A stretch of DNA of 64,000 nucleotides. Origin: Streptomyces sp. H27-H5. Its GTDB lineage: Bacteria > Actinomycetota > Actinomycetes > Streptomycetales > Streptomycetaceae. Shown piece by piece: positions 7,616 to 15,727 of this stretch. A program made the position numbers and the translations under genes. The DNA lies in assembly GCF_026627505.1 (NCBI RefSeq), contig NZ_JAPNLK010000008.1, positions 62,001 through 126,000 on the forward strand, given 5' to 3'. The notes below the pieces were generated by a model. It worked only from the letters and a program-made list of their open reading frames with translations, was not told the origin of the DNA and did no database searches. Positions within the stretch are counted from its first letter, which is position 1, and the number at the start of each line of letters is the position of its first letter.

Positions 7616-9192
7616 CCGGATCCACCTCCCCCGTCCCGCGGCACGAGCGCGCCCACGCGCAGCCCGGTGCGGGACAGCAGCCACAACACCGGCTCCGCCG
7701 CGCGACGTTGCTCGGACGGAAGGGCCCCCGCGCCCGTCGCCGCACGGGCACTCACCGCCCAGTACCGGTCGGCCGCGAAATCGTGCCCGAGCGAGCTGAC
7801 CAGGTCGTCCAGGCCGATCGTGCGGAGCCAGGCCTCGACGGGGGGCGTCGGCGACGGCAGCGAGGTCAGCCGGTCCAGCACGTCCCGCTTGGTCACCACC
7901 GTCGCGACCGGCAGCCTCGCGCGCCGGCCACCGAGACCCTGGAGTTCCCCGGTGACCCCCGAGTACGTCTCCACCGGGCCCAGGTCGGCGGGCCGGGCGG
8001 CCGCCGCCAGCTGGTGGTCGCCCGCCCGCAGGGAGCGGCGTACGACGGGCGAGGCCAGCACGTCCGCGACCAGCACCACGCCGTCCGCGTGGGCGAGGTA
8101 CCCCTGGCGGCGCACGACGTCCGCGTCGCGCAGGGACTCGCCCATCGGGTCGTACAGGTACAGCAGTCGGCGGCGGCGGCCGAGACCGATCAGCAGCATC
8201 AGCGCGCGCGGCTGCCCGCCCTGGGTCTTCAGGGCCCAACCGGACGCGTCCAGACGGGTGTGCGACTCGTGCCGGTCGGCGGGCGTGGCGTACTCCACGG
8301 TCAGCGCGGACTCGTACGACCAGGACCGCAGCCCGTCGAGCATCGCCGCCATCAGCATCGTCTTGCCCGCGGAGGTGCCGCCCACCAGCGGCAGGTGGAC
8401 CACGCGGGTGGTGCCGATCGCCGCCGGGAGCGACTGGTCGCAGTACGGGCAGCGGGTGGCCAGCTTCCGCCGCCCGGTCAGGGCGGTCGTCGGCAGTCCC
8501 CGGCCGCACCGGCAGACGTGCCGCAGCGCGCCGAACCGGCCGGGGCGCAGCTCGCGGTGGGCCGCCCGGCAGTCGGGGCACACGTGCACGGCGAGCGGGA
8601 ACGGCCGGTAGCAGTCGGGATAGGGGCAGGTCATGCGGATGCCGCGGGTCAGCCGCCACAGCGCGTCGGCGGTCCGTCCGGCCAGTACGCCGGCCAGCGC
8701 GACGAGCGCGACCAGGACGAGCTGCACGGCGAAGACCAGGGCCACGCCGAGCAGCAACACCGCGGACAGCACGGCCGACAGGACGGCGGCCACGGTGTAG
8801 CCCGGCACGAGCAGCCGGAAGAAGAGCCGGCCGAAGGCACTGCCGGCGAGCTCGTCGGTCCCGCCGTGCCGGCCCCGGAGCAGCCGGTCGCGGATCACGG
8901 TGGAGAGCCAGTGCCGGGCGAGGAGGTATCGGACGGTGAGCGCGGCCTCGTTCACGGCGGCCCGGGAGTCCCACCACATCTGGCGGGCCCAGTAGGCCGG
9001 CCGGGCGGGCTCGCCCCCCGGGGCCGCGAAGAGTCGGGGATCGACGGCCCCGGGCGTGCGCGGCCCGAAGGCGGCGGCCGCGGCGTCGCGCAGCGCCAGG
9101 GCGAGGAACTGCCACAGCGCGTACCCGAGACACACCGCGCCGCCGATCACCCCGGTCGCGACGAGGAAGAACCACAGGACGGAACCCGTCAC
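7612..9192 (-). CDS. Membrane-anchored zinc-ribbon P-loop GTPase
   Basis: 526 aa from GTG 9192 (GTGA overlap with the upstream gene). One N-terminal transmembrane helix (3-30) and a hydrophobic region (133-172, probably two passes) precede a cysteine cluster, C189, C194, C205, C208, C227, C229, C248, C251, likely two zinc ribbons. The NTPase domain follows: Walker A GGTSAGKT at 271-278, DPMG (348-351) as the switch-II DxxG equivalent, and TKRD (434-437) in place of NKxD, which supports a TRAFAC-type GTPase. I think this is one half of the 'double GTPase' pair reported in conflict-type operons. Cytoplasmic face of the membrane is expected for the catalytic domain. Confidence 0.8.
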   Translation of the reverse strand: MTGSVLWFFLVATGVIGGAVCLGYALWQFLALALRDAAAAAFGPRTPGAVDPRLFAAPGGEPARPAYWARQMWWDSRAAVNEAALTVRYLLARHWLSTVIRDRLLRGRHGGTDELAGSAFGRLFFRLLVPGYTVAAVLSAVLSAVLLLGVALVFAVQLVLVALVALAGVLAGRTADALWRLTRGIRMTCPYPDCYRPFPLAVHVCPDCRAAHRELRPGRFGALRHVCRCGRGLPTTALTGRRKLATRCPYCDQSLPAAIGTTRVVHLPLVGGTSAGKTMLMAAMLDGLRSWSYESALTVEYATPADRHESHTRLDASGWALKTQGGQPRALMLLIGLGRRRRLLYLYDPMGESLRDADVVRRQGYLAHADGVVLVADVLASPVVRRSLRAGDHQLAAAARPADLGPVETYSGVTGELQGLGGRRARLPVATVVTKRDVLDRLTSLPSPTPPVEAWLRTIGLDDLVSSLGHDFAADRYWAVSARAATGAGALPSEQRRAAEPVLWLLSRTGLRVGALVPRDGGGGSG

Positions 9193-11849
9193 GCCGACCC
9201 ACCCCCCGCCCGGCCGTCCACGGGGGCGTCGTCGTCCCCGGGGCCGACGGGAGGCACCGGCCCGCCCGACGCGGGCGGCCGGGTCGGGCGGGCCGGGACC
9301 GCCGACCCCGCGGCCCGGGGGGTGACGCCCGCCCAGTCGCCCCCCGCCGGCCCGTCGGGACGGGCGGGGACGTCGGGTGCGGGCGACGGCACCGGGCCGG
9401 CGGGCCCGGGCGGCGGCCGCCGGCGCCGGGAGGACGGCTTCAGCCGGTCGCGCAGCCGGCCGAACGCGCCCGGACGCTGCCAGGTGCGGAACTCCTCGGC
9501 CCAGCGGCCCCCCAGCCGGTTCAGCTCCTCCTCGACCGCCGCCGACTCCGCGGGCGCCAGCCCCCGCACGACGGGCCGCAGCACCCGGTCGAGCAGGTCC
9601 GTACGGGCCTCCTGCCAGACCGGGCCCGCCTGCGGCTGGGAGGACCAGGCGGTGAAGCAGTCCGCCAGCCGGCGCGGGGAGCGCCGCAGCCGCTCCAGGA
9701 CCGCCGGATCGCGTGCCAGACGCCGGTACGCGGCCAGCAGCTCGACGTCGTTGCTCTCGATCAGCGCCCGCAGGTCGCCCTCGGTCCGGTCGTCGCCGAG
9801 CAGCCGCTGCGCCACCGCCGCGTACGCGTGGTCCCTCGGCCCCGGTTCCGGGTCCAGGCTCCGCAGGTTCAGCGCCATCCGGACCCAGCCGGGGCCGGCC
9901 GTGCCCGCCCGCAGGTTCCGGGCCAGCTCCAGCAGCAGCAGCGACGGCCGCAGCGGCTCGGGCAGCTCCGCCCGGAACTGTTCCAGCAGCTTCGCCGCCA
10001 GCTCCGCCGCCGCCGCGTCGTCGGCCGGCGCCCGCACGGCGGCCTGCGCCAGCGTCCCGCAGGTGCCGGCATCCACGTGCGGCGCGGCCCCGGTCGTCGA
10101 CAGCAGCAGCGCGGCCTCGGCCGCGCTCGGCGGCTCCCCGTCCCACACCAGCCGCATCGCCGTCCGCAGCACCAACGGGTCGGCGTAGACGCCGGATCCG
10201 CTCCGCTCCACCAGGGTGTACAGGGCCGCGACCCGGTCCGGCGCCGAGGCCAGCACCTCGGGGGCCGCCGCGCACATGTGCAGGTACGGCACCGGGTCCG
10301 CCGCCCGCAGCCGCAACCCGGTCCGGGCGAACACCCGCACGCCCGCCGCCGGATCGCCCACCGCGAAGGCGTTCAGCCGGTTGAGGAGCAGGTGTCGCAG
10401 CGCGGGCAGCTCCGTCAGCGCGGCCCGCGCCCCCTCCCCGTACGCGCGCTCCGGCTCCGCGAGCAGGGCCAGCGCCAGCTTCCGCGCCACCTCGGGCAAC
10501 AGTTCGGTGGCGTCCACCCCGATCGCGGCGGCCACCCGCAACAGCCCGGCCCGCTCGCCCGGTTCGCGCTCCGGGTCGGCCAGCGCCACTCGCAGTTCCG
10601 GTCCCAGTTCGGCGGCGAGCCGGCCACGGGTGGCCGCGCCCAGCACGCCGACCGGCGGCGGGGGACCGGCGCCGCGGACCGCCTCGGTCAGCGCCAACGC
10701 CACCAGCGACTCGTACGCGGCGGGCCGACCCCGGCCGTCCAACGACGCCAGCAACCGCCCGCAGGCGGCGGTCTCGGCCGGCGACCGGTCCCCGACCGGC
10801 CGCGCCAGGGCCTCGGCCAGCGCGTGCAGCCGCCCCTCGTCCAGCGCCGCCCGATGCTCCGCGGCCCACTCGGCCGCCGCCGTCCTGCCCGCGGAGTCCA
10901 GGGTGATCCCGGCGGCCAGGGCCAGCGTGGCCAGCGGGCCCGCTTCGTAGGGCCGGCCGGGCGGCAACCGGCGGACCTCCGCGAACAGTTCGTGGCGGCC
11001 CGCCGGCCACACCCGTGCGGCGGTGTCGGCCCACACGTCCCCCGAACCGGTGCCCGCGTCCGCGCCGGTGCCCGGCCGCACGTCCTCGTCGGGGGCGCGC
11101 GTGCCGTCGTACAACCGGTACCGGTGGTCCTGCCCGCCCAGGCCGGCGCCGTCCTCCGGCAGCACGCCGATGATCCGGTGCCGGGCGAGCAGGGGCCGCC
11201 GGGTGTACGTGGTGAAGGTCAGCCACTGCCCCCGCTGGTGCGGCAGCACGCTGCACGCCAGCATGATCCAACGCGCCACGGCCGTGCTGTCCCGCTCCAC
11301 CAGCACCACCTGCGGGGCCGCCGGGTCCTCCGCGAGGCGCCGCACGTCGGCGAAGAAGCCCGCCAGCCAGGGCCTGCGCGCGGCGACGAACTCCGCCAGC
11401 CCGGCCGCGTCGTACCGGCCCGGCGCGGGGACCTTCTCCAGCGGCGCGGGCGGGCCGCCCGGCGGGGTGTCCGAGGCCCACTGCGGCGAACCCCAGGAGG
11501 TGATCGGCAGGGCCCCCTTGGTCGGCCCGGAATCGGCGGGCTGCGGCAGGTGCACGGCGTGGGTGTGGAAGTTGCCCCACCGGCCGCTGTAGTCCGCGCC
11601 CGTGTACACCGAGCGGGCCAACAACCGGCTGCCGTCCGACAGCACGCTCAGGCTCAACGCCTCGGGGAAGGCGGCGAGTTGTTCCTCGGTGGGGCGGTCG
11701 GGCGCGTCCCGGGGCGGCTCGTACCCGATCAGCTGCTCCGCCTCGCGCAACAGGGACACCGGCGTTCCCGGGCTGACCGCGGTGAAGCGGAAGCCGGAGC
11801 CGTCGGGTCCGGGCGGGGCGGAGGTGTAGTGGAGCTGTACGAGGTTCAC
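9189..11849 (-). CDS. GTPase-associated protein 1 (GAP1)-like large protein
   Basis: 886 aa from GTG 11849, which overlaps the preceding stop (GTGA); the longer upstream frame is the shadow of the low-complexity end of the previous gene. Residues 1-170 form a distinct N-terminal domain with a conserved-looking [13 protein letters not shown] (89-101) and WGSPQW motif. The rest, to about 840, is rich in Ala/Leu helices like a helical-repeat solenoid. A Pro/Gly-rich tail follows. This arrangement and its place between two GTPases match what I know as GAP1-N2/GAP1-M proteins of double-GTPase operons. No catalytic motif is obvious. It is probably the scaffold or effector partner of the GTPases. 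Confidence 0.7.
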   Translation of the reverse strand: MNLVQLHYTSAPPGPDGSGFRFTAVSPGTPVSLLREAEQLIGYEPPRDAPDRPTEEQLAAFPEALSLSVLSDGSRLLARSVYTGADYSGRWGNFHTHAVHLPQPADSGPTKGALPITSWGSPQWASDTPPGGPPAPLEKVPAPGRYDAAGLAEFVAARRPWLAGFFADVRRLAEDPAAPQVVLVERDSTAVARWIMLACSVLPHQRGQWLTFTTYTRRPLLARHRIIGVLPEDGAGLGGQDHRYRLYDGTRAPDEDVRPGTGADAGTGSGDVWADTAARVWPAGRHELFAEVRRLPPGRPYEAGPLATLALAAGITLDSAGRTAAAEWAAEHRAALDEGRLHALAEALARPVGDRSPAETAACGRLLASLDGRGRPAAYESLVALALTEAVRGAGPPPPVGVLGAATRGRLAAELGPELRVALADPEREPGERAGLLRVAAAIGVDATELLPEVARKLALALLAEPERAYGEGARAALTELPALRHLLLNRLNAFAVGDPAAGVRVFARTGLRLRAADPVPYLHMCAAAPEVLASAPDRVAALYTLVERSGSGVYADPLVLRTAMRLVWDGEPPSAAEAALLLSTTGAAPHVDAGTCGTLAQAAVRAPADDAAAAELAAKLLEQFRAELPEPLRPSLLLLELARNLRAGTAGPGWVRMALNLRSLDPEPGPRDHAYAAVAQRLLGDDRTEGDLRALIESNDVELLAAYRRLARDPAVLERLRRSPRRLADCFTAWSSQPQAGPVWQEARTDLLDRVLRPVVRGLAPAESAAVEEELNRLGGRWAEEFRTWQRPGAFGRLRDRLKPSSRRRRPPPGPAGPVPSPAPDVPARPDGPAGGDWAGVTPRAAGSAVPARPTRPPASGGPVPPVGPGDDDAPVDGRAGGGSA

Positions 11850-13279
11850 GCGCCCGCCTCCGAGCCGGCCGGCCCCGCCGAGCCCGCCGGGGCCGCGCCG
11901 TCGAAGGCGCTCGCCCCGTCCGGACCCGAGGCCCCGCCCCCCGAACCCCCGACCCCCGACGCCCCGCCCGCACCCGCACCCGAAGCCCCGGCGCCCGGCG
12001 CCCCGTCCGGGCCCCGTGTCCCGCCCTGGCGCCGGGGCAGCAGGCCGCCCAGCCCCAGCAGCCACAGCAGGGGATCCTCCACCCGCCACGGCTGCGGTCC
12101 CGACCGCGGCGCGTCCGCCGGTGCGTGCGCGGGCGGCGGCGAGCCGAGCGCCGACAGTCCGAACAGGGAGAACCGGGCGAAGTCCCGGTCCAACTGCCGC
12201 GTCAACGCACCCGAGTCCCAGCCCTCCAACAGGTCGCGGACCTCCTCGTGCACCGCCAGCCGGTCGTTCTCGTCGACCGCGCCGCCCGAGTGGTCGCCGT
12301 TGCGCAGCAGCGGCGAATGCGGGTCCAAGAGCGGGAGCAGGGAGTTAGTCTTGGTGACGGCGACGGCCACGGGCGTGGTGACCCGGCCGCCCGTGCTGCC
12401 CCGACCGTGCGCCCGCAGCTGCGCCGCGAGGTCGGCGGCGATCTGCTGCGGCGGGGTGTGCAGGGCGGGCAGCGCCGCGCCGGCGTCCCTCGGCAGCCGG
12501 TCGCGCACGGCCCGACTCTGCAGGGGGTCGACCAGCACGATGATCCCGTCGGCGGCCGCCAGGTAGCTGGTGTAGCGGTTCATCGCCTCGGCGTCGGCGA
12601 GGTCCTCGCCCGCCGCGTCGAAGAACACCAGCGCCGTGTGCCGGCTGCCGTCCGCGCGCATCCGGCGGGGCCGGGGCAGGCTCAGCCGGTAGAGCAGCGG
12701 GTCGTTGAAGCCGAGCGCCACCGGCCTGGTGGCCTGGGGGAGCCGCAGCCGGTCGTACAGGTCCTCGGCCATGTCACGGTCCCGGCGCTGCGTCTCGCCG
12801 CCCATCGGGGTGAGCGAGGCCCCGTACGCCCGGCCCACCCGACCGCGCAGCTCGTTCACCAGCACCGACACGTACGTGCTCTTGCCGGAGGCCTTCGGGC
12901 CGAGCAGGGCGATGATCCGGGTGTCCTGGTCGCAGTAGTCGCCGGGGAAGTCGCTGTGGCAGCGCAGGCACACCCGGACCGAGGTGGACACCCCGCAGTG
13001 CGGGCAGTCCGCGCGCGAGCCGCGCCGGCCGCGGAACGCGCGCGAGCCGGGGCCGGCGCCCGCGATCCGGGAGACGAGGTCGCGCGGTGCCTCGAAGACC
13101 GGGCCGCGGGCCGCGCGGCCCGGCGCCACGCCGGGCCCCACGAACTCGGCCCACACCGTGTCCTGTTCGGCGGTGCACGGTTTTCCGCCGCGTACGCCGG
13201 TGGCCGACATCTGGCAGCGGAAGGCCAGCCGGGAGGCCGGCGACCGGTCGAAGCAGTAGGGGCAGACGACGGACGTCAT
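11846..13279 (-). CDS. Soluble zinc-ribbon P-loop GTPase (double-GTPase partner)
   Basis: 477 aa from ATG 13279, one base after the upstream stop. N-terminal cysteines C6, C9, C22, C35 and a second set C92, C95, C104, C107 suggest two zinc ribbons. The NTPase core has Walker A GPKASGKS (127-134), switch-II D221-A-A-G224 and TKTN (309-312) at the NKxD position. A C-terminal tail (about 416-477) is a Gly/Ala/Pro/Ser low-complexity linker. Unlike its partner downstream it has no transmembrane helix. The zinc-ribbon plus GTPase order is shared by both, which suggests duplication and specialisation. It probably forms heteromers with the membrane-bound GTPase. Confidence 0.8.
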   Translation of the reverse strand: MTSVVCPYCFDRSPASRLAFRCQMSATGVRGGKPCTAEQDTVWAEFVGPGVAPGRAARGPVFEAPRDLVSRIAGAGPGSRAFRGRRGSRADCPHCGVSTSVRVCLRCHSDFPGDYCDQDTRIIALLGPKASGKSTYVSVLVNELRGRVGRAYGASLTPMGGETQRRDRDMAEDLYDRLRLPQATRPVALGFNDPLLYRLSLPRPRRMRADGSRHTALVFFDAAGEDLADAEAMNRYTSYLAAADGIIVLVDPLQSRAVRDRLPRDAGAALPALHTPPQQIAADLAAQLRAHGRGSTGGRVTTPVAVAVTKTNSLLPLLDPHSPLLRNGDHSGGAVDENDRLAVHEEVRDLLEGWDSGALTRQLDRDFARFSLFGLSALGSPPPAHAPADAPRSGPQPWRVEDPLLWLLGLGGLLPRRQGGTRGPDGAPGAGASGAGAGGASGVGGSGGGASGPDGASAFDGAAPAGSAGPAGSEAGA

Positions 13280-13280
13280 G

Positions 13281-15533
13281 TCAGCGGACCACCAGGGAGG
13301 TGAGGGGAGGCTCTTCGAGCCGGACGGTGGCGGCGCCGCCGCCCAGGAGAAAACCGCGCAACGCGTACGAGGGGCCCCGCGCGCCGAGGTGGATGTCCTG
13401 CTCCACCGTCCCGGAGGCGGCGAGTTCGGCGCCGCCGATCCGGCACACGGGCGTGCCGTCGGACGGGTCGCGCGGCCGGGCCGGGTCGCGTTCACCGGCG
13501 CCCCGGGCGACCAGCACGAAGTCGGGCAGCTCGGTGCCGTCCGGTCGCCCGCCCGGGGCCGACAGGGTCAGGAGCAGGCGGGCCGGCCCGCGCCGCAGCC
13601 CGCGCCGGCCGCCGGGCCGCACCCGGTAGGCGATCGACAGGTCGGCCGGCAGCTCGATCCGCTCCCCGGGATCCGGTGCGGCGACCACCGAGCGGGCGTG
13701 ACGCGGGGCGCTGTACGCGGTGATCCGCAGGGCGCCCGGGCCGGCCGGGACGTGCAGGCCCTCGCGCAGGAACACGCTGCGCGCCACGGGGAACTCCGTC
13801 CGCCCGCCGTCCTGTTCGACGACGACCACCACCTGTCCGGCGTCGGCCGGCCAGTCGAAGGTGACCCGGACCCGCCCCCCGGGCGTCCGCCGGACGGCCA
13901 GGCCGGCCACCGGTTCGGGCGTCTCGACGAGCACGCTCGGCCCGGCCAGGGCCCGTTCCCCGAGCACGGCGACGGCCGTGACGCGCACCGGCGCCCCGCC
14001 CGGCGGCCGGTTCCCGTCGCGCGGTGCGGGCAGTCCCGCCGCGACGAGTTCCGCCCCCGGCTCGGGGGCGTCGCCGGGCCACTCCACGAGCCGTACGTCG
14101 GCTCCCTCGCCCCCCGTCCAGGCGAAGGACAGGCCGCCCGGCGCGCGGGCGTCGGCGGTCAGGGTGCGTACCGGCGCGGGCCACGGGTGCACGGTGACGC
14201 GGGTCTCGACGCCGGGGGAGAGGACCTCGGGCGACCCCGGTGGCCGGTAGCGGGCCCGCACCCGCACCAGGTGCTCGCCGACGGCCAGCCCCTCGGCGCG
14301 GCCGTCCCGCAGCTCCCGGGTGTTCCCGTCGGGCCCGGTGAGGTCGGCACGGGCGCCCGCCGCGCCCGCCGGGACGGACCAGGACGCCTCGATCCGGCCC
14401 GGCCCGTCGTCGCAGCGCAGCCCCGTGACCTCGGGCGCGTACAGCAGTGCCGGGGAGATCAGGGGCGGCCCCGCCGCAGGCACGGCCACGTAGCGGACCT
14501 CCCGGCCGAGCGGCGCCGACGGATCCGTCAGCAGGTCGCCGCGCGGCGACCCGGGCAGTTCCGTGAGGGGTTCCCCCGCCGGCGCGCCGCGCGTCAGCCG
14601 CAGCACCCGCCCCCAGTCCCCGGCGGGTCCGCCGCCGTCACCCGCCGCGGGTGCGTCGGCCGGCGCCCGCCGCAGCTCGACGCGCCCCGCGACGAGCCCG
14701 ACCTCCAGCCGGGCCCCGCGCGCCGGCGTGGTGTCCGTACCGTCGCCCGCCGGCCCGGCCCCGTCCGACCGGCGGGTGCGCACCAGGCCGCGGATCGCGC
14801 GCGGGCAGTCCCCGGCCAGCCGGGCGGCGTCCAGGTACCGGGTCGCGGCCCGCTCCCGGTCGCCCCGCTCCTCGTACCGTCGAGCGGAGTCGAGGAGGGC
14901 GTCGGTGTCCCGGACCCGGCGGGCCAGCGCGTCGATCCGCGCGGCCAGTTCGCGGTCGGGGCCGGGCGGCGGCAGCGCGGCGGCGAGCCGGGCGGCGGCC
15001 CGCGTCCGTGACGCCCGCCAGTGGTCCTCCAGCGCCTCGGCGGCAGCCCGTTGGCCCTCGCCCAGTCGGGCCCGCGCGGCGGCCGCGCGCACCAGGGCCG
15101 GTGCCTCGTCGGCGTCCACGCCGAGCGCGCACGCGGTGTCGGGGTGTTCGCCCCGCGGGTGTTCGTGCAGCAGCCGGGTCAGTTGGTACAGCAGGACCCG
15201 GCGCAGGGCGGCGGGATCGGCCCGCTGGATCCGGGCGAGGCGCCGCAGCAGTGCGGCGGCCTCGGGTTCGGCGTCGGCCGTCCGTACGGCCGCCAGCGCC
15301 TCCAGGGCGGGGGCGTCCACGTGGCGGCGCCGTCCGCGTTCCTCGACGGTGAAGATCCCGTCGAGCACCCGTAACCGGCCACCGGGCGGTACCAGCAACT
15401 CGCCGAGGTGTCGTAAGCCCAGGCCCTGTTGCACGGCGAGGAGTTCCCCGTACCGTGCCACCAAGGGAGCCAGCGGCAGGCCGAGCAGGGCATGGGAGGG
15501 CCCGAGGGCATGCCCGAACTCCGTCCCCGCCAT
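13281..15533 (-). CDS. Helical-repeat and Fn3-like multidomain protein (SaeA-like)
   Basis: 750 aa and the first gene of the operon. Residues 1-190 are mostly alpha-helical; 205-250 resembles a TPR-like repeat (ARRYEERGDRERAATRYL). From about 270 to the end there are roughly five beta-sandwich modules, each with the spacing and valine/arginine strands of fibronectin type III domains. I recall Pfam families for 'SaeA' Fn3-like domains in actinobacteria that look like this. There is no signal peptide or membrane helix, so these Fn3-like modules appear cytoplasmic, which is unusual. A scaffold or target-recognition role is inferred from position only. Confidence 0.65.
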   Translation of the reverse strand: MAGTEFGHALGPSHALLGLPLAPLVARYGELLAVQQGLGLRHLGELLVPPGGRLRVLDGIFTVEERGRRRHVDAPALEALAAVRTADAEPEAAALLRRLARIQRADPAALRRVLLYQLTRLLHEHPRGEHPDTACALGVDADEAPALVRAAAARARLGEGQRAAAEALEDHWRASRTRAAARLAAALPPPGPDRELAARIDALARRVRDTDALLDSARRYEERGDRERAATRYLDAARLAGDCPRAIRGLVRTRRSDGAGPAGDGTDTTPARGARLEVGLVAGRVELRRAPADAPAAGDGGGPAGDWGRVLRLTRGAPAGEPLTELPGSPRGDLLTDPSAPLGREVRYVAVPAAGPPLISPALLYAPEVTGLRCDDGPGRIEASWSVPAGAAGARADLTGPDGNTRELRDGRAEGLAVGEHLVRVRARYRPPGSPEVLSPGVETRVTVHPWPAPVRTLTADARAPGGLSFAWTGGEGADVRLVEWPGDAPEPGAELVAAGLPAPRDGNRPPGGAPVRVTAVAVLGERALAGPSVLVETPEPVAGLAVRRTPGGRVRVTFDWPADAGQVVVVVEQDGGRTEFPVARSVFLREGLHVPAGPGALRITAYSAPRHARSVVAAPDPGERIELPADLSIAYRVRPGGRRGLRRGPARLLLTLSAPGGRPDGTELPDFVLVARGAGERDPARPRDPSDGTPVCRIGGAELAASGTVEQDIHLGARGPSYALRGFLLGGGAATVRLEEPPLTSLVVR

Positions 15534-15594
15534 CCGTCTGCGCCCCCCGTGCAGTGTGTGGGGGTCATTTCAGCAGATGTACGGCTGCTTCGGG

Positions 15595-15616
15595 AGGGCT
15601 TTCCTCAGGGCTTTCC
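15595..15616. promoter_or_regulatory. Direct repeat in the divergent promoter region
   Basis: AGGGCTTTCC occurs twice, exactly, separated by TC (12-bp period) within the 194-bp gap between the minus-strand GTPase operon and the plus-strand phospholipase gene. Copies on one DNA face are typical of a dimeric activator or repressor site. It does not match the 11-bp PhoP repeats (GTTCACC) that would be expected for a phosphate-controlled phospholipase. The rest of the gap shows only a GAGGA ribosome site before the phospholipase. Confidence 0.4.
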
Positions 15617-15727
15617 GTTCGCCCGCTGTACGGCACAAGGTCAGACAGGGATCTCCGTCCGGTACCCCGGGACCGCTGTCCTTGGGGCGCCCCTCGACTT
15701 CCCCTCACCCCCAGAGGACCTCACCCC

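Noticed and set aside
9189..12089. 966-aa and 1455-aa versions of the GAP1-like and membrane-GTPase genes
   Set aside because: Upstream parts are low-complexity translations of the neighbouring gene; GTGA overlaps at 11846-11849 and 9189-9192 mark better starts.
15534..15727. PhoP box for phospholipase C control
   Set aside because: No GTTCACC direct repeats at 11-bp spacing; only a single distant GTTCGCC is seen, and the perfect repeat present has a different sequence and period.
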